From Sorex araneus (Eukaryota > Chordata > Mammalia > Eulipotyphla > Soricidae), in contig NC_073303.1 in NCBI RefSeq assembly GCF_027595985.1, forward strand, positions 26,340,565 to 26,404,564: DNA of 64,000 bases, given 5' to 3'. Shown piece after piece: positions 41,313-50,300 of the stretch. The position numbers and the translations under genes were made by a program. Positions within the stretch are counted from its first letter, which is position 1. Every line of letters begins with the position of its first letter. The notes beneath the pieces were generated by a model, which worked only from the letters and a program-made list of their open reading frames with translations, was not told where the DNA came from and did no database searches.

Positions 41313-44300
41313 TTTCGCTTTCTGGATCATACCCCGCGATGCACAAGGGTTACTCCTGGCTCATGCATTCAGGAATTACTCCTGGCAGTGCTCAGGGGAC
41401 CATATGGGATGCTGGGAATCGAACCTGGGTCAGCCGTGTGCAAGGCAAACTCCCTACCCACTGTGCTATAGCTCCAGACCCTCTAACAAATTTTTACATG
41501 CACAAATATATTCTAATTTTTAGTGTTCTAATTTTTAAAAGATAGGCTTGACATCCAAGAGAGATAAAACCAACAGCCTGTGAAGACTGAGCACACACTG
41601 CCACAAGTGGTGGTGGAGAGGGCAGCTAGGATAGAGAGGGGACCCTTATGCCAAAGACAGTTGGAAATGATCACTCTGGACAGGAACTGAGTGCTGAAAG
41701 TAGGTAAGGGGACAAACATGATAACCTCTCAGTACCTGTATTGCAAACCACAATGCTCACGGGGGATGGGGGGGACCTTGGGGAGGAGGGGGCAGAGAGA
41801 GAGAGAGACAGAAAGTGCCTGCCACAGAGGTAGGACGGGGGGGGGTGGAGTGGGGATGGGAGGGAAACTGGGGACGTCCGTGGGGGGAAATGTACACTGG
41901 TGAAGGGACGGGTGATGGAACACTGTATGACTGAAACCCAATCCCGAACAACTTTGTAACTGTGTATCACACAATGATTGAATAAATCCCTAAAGGGATC
42001 CAAAGACCAATTCTAACAAAAAATCAGGTACCTAAAGAACAGCTCATCCTTTCACTTAATGTACACAATTGATGTTTCTGTTGTTTTAAGTTTTATTAAA
42101 CAGGAAAGAAAAGTCACCCAAGAGAGAAGGCAGGCTTCTCCAGAGAGAGGACAGAGGCCCACAGAATACAAGGAACTACACACCCCAAGTTGGGATATTC
42201 GCAAATGCTTTAAGAGACATGACAGGGAGATAAGTATCACAACCACTTTAAATAAAAAAGGTTAGAAAGGTTAGAGGCTAGTGATTATGAATTTTTCAAA
42301 AGATTTTCTTGAACATACTAATCTGAACATTTCTCAGAGGAGATATTATGCTTTCAAGATTCTGACATTTGCTTGTAGCTAAAACTTACATGTGGATTAG
42401 AATTTTAAAATTAAACAGTAGCAAAAAATAGAGTTGAGTTGAAGGCTTACCACAGATAAGGAAAAAAAGAAAAAAAAAACACAGAAGGATATCCACCAGA
42501 ATGGTTAAAATGAAAAAGCTGAGAAATAAAAATGTTGGCGAGGAAGCAGAATCAGGACTCTCTCATACACTTGTGGTGGGAATGTACAGTGGTATAGACA
42601 CTGAAAATCTGCTAGGTAATATTTACTATAATTTCACATATGTATATCCTAAATAAAAAATTTCACTCATTTATATTCCCAATAAATAGGTGTACATGTA
42701 GTCACCAAAGGATATGTATTAGGCTGTTCCTAACAGTGTGATTCATCAGAGCTCTATTTTTTTTTTCTGGCTTTTTTTGGGTCACACCCGGCGATGCACA
42801 GGGGTTACTCCTGGCTCATACACTCAGGAATTACTCCTGGAGGTGCTCGGGGGACCATATGGGATGCTGGGAATCGAACCCAGGTCGGACGCGTGCAAGG
42901 CAAACACCCTGCCCATTGTGCTATTGCTCCAGCCCCCAACAGAGCTCTAAAGTGGGGTATTATCCAAGTCTCCACCCACAGCAAATATATAAATGGAGGA
43001 GTACTCGTATAATGCCACATAATAACAAAAATGGAGAATTTATAACTTGATATAATAGGCACTAATCTCACAGAATAATAATGTCGAGTTAAAGAAGCCA
43101 ACATTAAAGCACAGATACCGGACCAAAGAGATAGTACAAGGTGCTTGCTAGGCATGTGCCCAACCCCATTCGATCTCCAGGAACACATATGGTCCCCCAA
43201 GCACCACTAAGAGTGACCCCTGAGCACCAGCTGCTGTGGCCCAAAACCAAAACAACAGCAACAACAAAACTACCATGAAGATCCCACTTCTATAGAGAAC
43301 TAATCTACGCTCTTAGGAATCAGGGCAACAATCCTCTCGGAGGGAGGAATGACTGGAGTAGGGAAAATGGGGGCTTCTTGGACCTGGTGACGTTCTGCTC
43401 CCTCACGGGTGCCGGTGATAAGGGCACATTCTCAGTTCAAAATAACCAACAGAGGGTCTGAGCAATAATGCAGGGTAAGGTCCACAGAGGTGACCCTGGG
43501 TCAAATCCCAGCACCCAATGTCTGTGGATATGATCCCCAGAGCAGAGTGAGGAGTAAGCCCTGAGAACAGTCAGGTGTGGTCCAAACTCACCCCCACCCC
43601 ACCCCCCAAAACAGACAAAATACTCGTAGATGAGCAGCGGCAGAGCGGTTAGAGAACAGGACCAGGACTGGAGCTATAGTACAGTGGGTAGGGCGCTTGC
43701 CTGGCACACAGCTTACCTGGAGTTTGATCCCCAGCACCCCGTATGATTCCCTGAGCACTGCCAGGAATGATCCCTAAGCTGAGAGCCAAGAGTAAGCCCT
43801 GAGCACTGGTGTGAGGAGGGAGAGAGGGAAGGAAGGAAAGGAAGAAAGAAGGAAGGAGCGATAGTACACCAGGTAGGGCGTTGCCTTGCACATGGCAGAC
43901 CTGGATTCGATCCCCGGCATTCTACATGGCTCCCCGAGCAACACCGGGAGTAATTCCTGAATGCAGAGACAGGAGTAACCCCTGAGCGTCACTGCGTGTG
44001 GTTCAGAAAGAAAAAGAAAGAGAGATAGAGAAAAAAAAAAAAAGAAAGGAAGGAAGGAAGGGAGGGAGGGAGGGAGGGAGGGAGGGAGGGTGGGGGGAGG
44101 ACAAATGAACATGACCCGGAATTCAGATGAGGCCTCCAGGGCCTGACCTAAGGGTCTCTCCAAGCCTGCAACTGCCCGCAGGTGAGCTGAGAAAGCGGAA
44201 GCAGGACAGGCCTAAAGAGGAGCTCACAGTGGGGCCTCTGGATCTCCCCAAAAGGACACTGAAGCCTCCCCTGCCTCTGAATCTCACCCAATACTTATGT

Positions 44301-47300
44301 AGTTTAAGTATCTGTCACGTCTGTTGGCGACATCTCTATCCCTGAGGGTCAAATTTCCTGCAGCCATTAACATAAATAATTAAGCCAGGATGGTTTCCAA
44401 GGAGTGGGCTGCCCTCGGCCACACTGGCAGGATCCCTGACTTTCCTAAGCAGGTTGAAGTACTCTTACCCCCAGGAGTGACCCTAGTATAGGGCCAGGAG
44501 GAAGGAGCCCGCGGCATGGTTAGATGTGGCTTTAAATTTAAAAATCACTTTTTTTTTTTTGGGGGCTGGAGAGATAGCACAGCGGGTAGGGCGTTTGCCT
44601 TGCACGCGGCCGACCCGGGTTCAAATCCCAGCATCCCATATGGTCCCCTGAGCACGGCCAGGGGTAATTCCTGAGTGCAGAGCCAGGAGTAACCCCTGTG
44701 CATCGCCGGGTGTGACCCAAAAAGCAAAAAAAAATAAAATAAAATAAAAATAAAAATAAAAATCACTTTTTTAAAAACCCAACAACTATATTAAACTCCA
44801 TGTACATGCCAGGTACTATAAGGTATTCTAGACTCCCAGGAGCTGCACCCTGAGAAGCCCGGGTTCGATCTTTTACTCTAATTCCTCTCTTTCTCTGCCC
44901 TCAAATTTTGTTCAATAAAAACTATCTTGCTTCACTAAAATGAATACTAGACTCCCAATCTTTTTTTTTTTTTTTTTTTTTTTTGGTTTTTGGGTCACAC
45001 CCGGCGATGCACAGGGGGTTACTCCTGGCTCTTCACTCAGGAATTACCCCTGGCAGTGCTCAGGGGACCATATGGGATGCTGGGATTAGAACCCGGGTCG
45101 GCCTCGTGCAAGGCAAACACCCTACCCGCTGTGCTATTGCTCCAGCCCCGACTCCCAATCTTTTAAAAGAAAAAATCCTTTAAAAAAAAAACAACTAAGT
45201 ATACCATATTGTTCCTTGTACTCATCTTTTACAGATTAGAAAACTTACTTGCAAGGCTCAGATAGGCCATGTGAGGGCAGAGATGCAGTTCTGCATTAAA
45301 GCACTTGCCTGACACATGAAAGGTCCTGGGGTCTGACCCCAGGTGGAATGGAGAGGGGGAGATAAGGAGAGGAGAAAGGAGGGAGGGAAGAATCAAGGAG
45401 GGGGCGAGAGAAGAACAAGGGAGGGAGGGAGGAAGGAAGGAAGGAAGGAAGGAAGGAAGGAAGGAAGGAAGGAAGGAAGGAAGGAAGGAAGGAAGGAAGG
45501 AAGGAAGGAAGGAAGGAAGGAAGGAAGGAAGGAAGGAAGGAAGGAAGGAAGGAAGGAAGGAGAGAGACAGGCCTGCCCTGCTCATTAAGTGGCAGAGCTA
45601 AAAAGGTGAAAGACTTACGTGGTTCAGAGTGCATGCTCTTGCTATGAGCCGTAGTCCCCTGACTTACTATCATATTTCTTCTTACTTGTGTAACTAAAGA
45701 TCATTGGCTAAGGGGATCTAACTAAAGAATAATTTTTTTTTTTTGGTTTTTGGGCCATCCTGGCAGTGCTCAGGGATCATTCCTGGCTGGGCTAAGGGGA
45801 CCATCTGGGGTGCCAGGCATCAACCCGGGTTGGCCCTGTGCAAGACAAGCACCGTACCCGCTGTATTATCTCCAGCAACTATATAGTTTTCAAAAAGATG
45901 TTTGTGACTTGAAGCCCCCAAAATAAGATAATTTAATAAAAAATCTTAGATTTATTTCGTTTGGAGGCCATCCCCAGCAGTGTAGGGAGGCCAGTCCAGG
46001 CCCTGTGCTGGAGAAGAGCTGTTACCCCTGGAGGTGCTAGGGGGTCACACACAGCACAAAGCTTGCACTCAGTCCTCTGAGCTCTCTTTCAAGTCTCGGA
46101 TTTTCTGTTCCCAGTGCTTGAGTCACAACCAGCAGTTTTCAGTACTTACTCCAAGCTCTGTGCTCAGAGATCACTCCTGGCAGGGTTCACAGGTCCATAT
46201 GTGTGCTGTGGATAGAACCTGACTGAATTGGCTGCATGCAAGACACCCTATCCACTGTACTTTGTCCTGGATATTTTTTAATTACTTTCATTTCTAATGT
46301 CAAGTTCTTTTATTTCATTGAATGCTTTGCATTGACGCTATTTGATTTTCACAGCAGTTATTCAAACCATAGCCTTGAATGAGCCCTTAACAAATGTTTA
46401 ATCACACTTCTCTGCTACAAACCCAGTACCCACATCAGTACCTGGCCCTGGAGAGGCACTTAACAGAAACTTCTTGAATTCCGCTCCCTTCATATCTTGT
46501 TTACCAAAATACTCAAAAAAGAAAGAGGATGCCTGTCTTCCAACAAGACACGTGAAGGGGCTGGAGCAGTGGGTAGGGCGCTTGCCTTGCTCATGTTGAC
46601 CCAGGTTTGATTCCCAGCATTGCATATGGTCTCCACCAAGCCCGCTAGGAGTGATCTTTTTTGCCAGCTATGGCCAAAAACCAACTCACCAACAAGACAC
46701 CAGAACGTATGAAACTTCAGGACCAAAACTAGAGTAACAAGTCACTGGGATGCTGTTCCAACTAAAAGACACTAATAGGGGCCCAGAGAGATAGTATAGC
46801 GGTTAGGGCGCTAGACTTGCACATAGCCTACTCGAGTTCGGTCCCCGCCAACTAAAAGACCCTCTACTCCACGTCCAATGACACTGTCATCATGGGCAAA
46901 CAACTATTAAACACCTACAATACTGACCAACAGAGTAGCGCGGTGTAATTTCCCTCTCTGCCTTTGCTCATCAGGTTTGGCAAGCTGCAGAGGTATCTGT
47001 CCCCCTGCAGGCAAGCCAGCCTGTGTGTGGGCAGCAGGGACTGTGGAGAGACACAAATATTACAGACAATTAGGCAATTTTTCCAAGTTAAACAACTGGA
47101 CAGACTCCAAGAGTTTGCCCTTTCCCCGAAGCAGACCGACGTCCTAGCACCTTTCTCTGGAGTCCTGGTTCTGCAGTTGGAAAAACCTCCTCCTCTCCCA
47201 CAGCCAACCAGAAAAGGGGAAAGAACTCAGAAATTTCTCCTGGCTACTGCGACTCTGTCTAAAAAAGGCATTTGGTTCACTAGAGTCACTGAGAGACCAG

Positions 47301-50300
47301 AGCAATAGTACAGCGGGCAAGGGCACTTGCCTTGGCTGCAGCTGACCCGACTGGGTCCCCAGCACGCAATATGGTCCCCCGGGCCTGCCAGCAGTGATCC
47401 CTGAAGTCTGGAGTAAGCCCTGAGCGCTGCCAAGTGTGGCCTCCAAACAAGCAAACAAAAAGTCACTGAATGTGTAAGCATATATACTATTAAGTTTTTT
47501 CTTGAGCCAGGGATGTCACTCAGAGTTAGGTTCCATCCCAGGTACCAAAAAAAGAAATTATTTTTTTCCTTTAAAATCCCTATCCAGGGGCTGGAGTGAT
47601 AGCACAGTGGGTAGGGCGTTTGCCTTGCACGCAGCTGACCCGGGTTCAAATCCCAGCATCCCATATGGTCCCCTGAGCACCGCCAGGGGTGATTTCTGAG
47701 TGCATGAGCCAGGAGTGACCCCTGTGCATTGCTAGGTGTGACGCAAAAAAAAAATAAAATAAAAAAAAATAAAATCCCTATCCAGTGGTAGCACCTAAGA
47801 AATGAAATCATGATTAATTTGGACCAGTGTTTCTCAACATATGTCTTTGGAGGTATTCTGGTGATCATCTGAGATACTTCTCAAATCTGTTTTCAGGGGC
47901 CGGAGCGATAGCACAGCGGGTAGGGCGTTTGCCTTGCACGCGGCCGACCTGGGTTCGATCCCCGGCATCCCATATGGTCCCCCAAGCACCGCCAGGAGTA
48001 ATTCCTGAGTGCAAAAGCCAGGAATAACCCCTGAGCAACGCTGGGTGTGACCCAAAAAGCAAAAAAATAATAATAATCTGTTTTCATAATGCAAAAAACT
48101 GTTAGCCATTTTTACTTTCTTTTCACAAGTGTATGTTGGAGTTTTCAGAGTCAGATTTACTAAAACTGAATTTAGAAGAAGATCCAACTGTCTTCGTTAA
48201 GACAGAAATTAGAGGTTATCTATTGCAAACCCAAAAGAAGAGAGAACAAAAGGGAATGCCCTGCTGCAGAGGCAGGGTGGGGTAGTGGGGGATGAGGGGA
48301 TACTGGGATCATTGGTGGAGGTGAATGGGCACTGGTGGAGGGATGGGTAAACGATCACTGTATGAGTTAAATGCAAACACAAAAGTTCATAAGTTTGTAA
48401 CTGTACATCACAGTCATTCTCTAATAAAAAAATTTTTTAAAAAAAGAAATTAGAGGTTAGCAAAATTTCAAAGAATGCTACTCTTCTGGGGTGGAAAAGT
48501 TATTTTAATAAAAACATTATTTTGTTTAAAAAAAAAAAACATATCTGGGCCAGAGAGATAGTGCAGTAGCTAGGCACCTGGCTTGCAGGGAGATCACTGT
48601 GCAGTGGCTACACACCTGCTTGCATATGATTGGCCTGGGCTCAATTCCAACACCACATATGGCCCCACAAACCTTGCCAAAAGTGATCCCTGAGCACAAA
48701 GCCAAAAGTCAGGGAAAAGTGAACTAGAGTGAAGAAGCCTAGTTCGAGCCTATTACCTGCTATTCTACAGCAACTTGGCCCAGTGACTTGCTAGCGCCTG
48801 GGAATGCAGCTCTCTCCTCAGCATCAACTGAGCAGTCAAGCTAGTCAGTGGCTAGTCGCTGAACTCCAGGATGCCACGTGGGGTTCAAGCAGCTGCCTTT
48901 AGGGATCCCTAAGTCCCTCCTCAAAACCTCTATTAAAAATTACTATTTCAGGGGCTGGAGCCATAGCACAGCGGGTAGGGCGTTTGCCTTGCACGCAGGT
49001 GACCCGAGTTCGATTCCCAGCATCCCATATGGTCCCCCGAGCACTGCCAGGAGTAATTCCTGAGTGCATGAGCCAGGAGTAACCCCTGAGCATCGCCGGT
49101 TGTGACCCAAAAAGCAAAAATAAATAAATAAATAAATAACCATTTCAGGAGTTGGGGCGATACCACAGGGTATAACGTGCTTGTCTTGCTTGAGGCCAGC
49201 TCACAGAACCACAAGTGGTCCCGAAGCACTGCCAGGAGATCCCTGGGCACCACCATGGGGTGTGACCAAAACATAACAGCCCCTGACCCCCTGCTCAAAC
49301 TACCATCTCTGCATATGGATTTTTCTGGAGAAGTCTGTGCTTACAACAAACTGCAACACAAGTTGTGACCCCAAAATATAACTGTACTTCATGTCTTATT
49401 GGAAACTGGTTAAGTACCAGACATTGGGCCAAGTTCTTACACACACTATCTCACATAACTCTCACCATAATCCTTTTAGATACTAGCATCATTCCCATTT
49501 TATAGAAGAAGAAAGATCCAGAAAGTGTCCAGGTTCTTAAATAAAATGCCATGTCAGGGGAGATTGTCTCTAAAGCCTAATATTCCATGATACTATATTC
49601 GAAGTAATAGTTTTTCCCTTAGTTAATCTGAATATCCCATTTCATAAGTATTAGTTTTACTTTTTTTTGGGGGGGGGGGTAGAAACAATGCTCAGGGCTT
49701 ACTCTGCATTCAGGAATTACTCCCTCCTGGAGGTGTCAGGGGACCACATGGGATGCTGGGGATTGAACCTGAGTCAGTGGCATGCAAAGCAAAAGTACCA
49801 TATCCACAGTAGTATCGCTCCTGCCCCCTCATTAGCCCTACTTTCATTTACACCAAACAACACTGAATATCACCCTAAAAAAGAATACAGTAAGTACAGT
49901 AAGTGACCCCTGTGCAGGAAAGGTCCAAAAGTCACTCTCCAGTATCACTCTCCTCTTATTTTATAACTAGTAATTAAGAGATATATCTAAATCAAATTAC
50001 TAATTAATGTCTGAGAAAACAAAAGTACCAGTAAACAAGGTTGAGTGCCAACCAGAAAAGGGCATGTGATAGCCAAAATCTCAAAGCCACCATGCCACAG
50101 AAGTCCAGGAAAGATATATCATCAATTCAAGGCCACGGTGGACTGACTTCAGACCCCAGCCCCCCACATCTCCACATCCCCACGCCCCACATCCTGAAAA
50201 CCTCGGGCCACTGGATTGAGATACAAAAACTAGCAGCAGGGCCAAAGAGAGAGAGAGTACAGCGGGCAAGGGGCTTGCCCTGCATGTGGCCGACGCAGGC

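Noticed and set aside
45229..45673. Open frames rich in PSFL or EGRK repeats
   Set aside because: Direct translation of the GGAA microsatellite and flanks; not a gene.
47227..47868. 213-codon minus-strand open frame
   Set aside because: Chained SINE-derived peptides ([24 protein letters not shown]) that recur wherever SOR copies occur; no splice sites or homology to a cellular protein.
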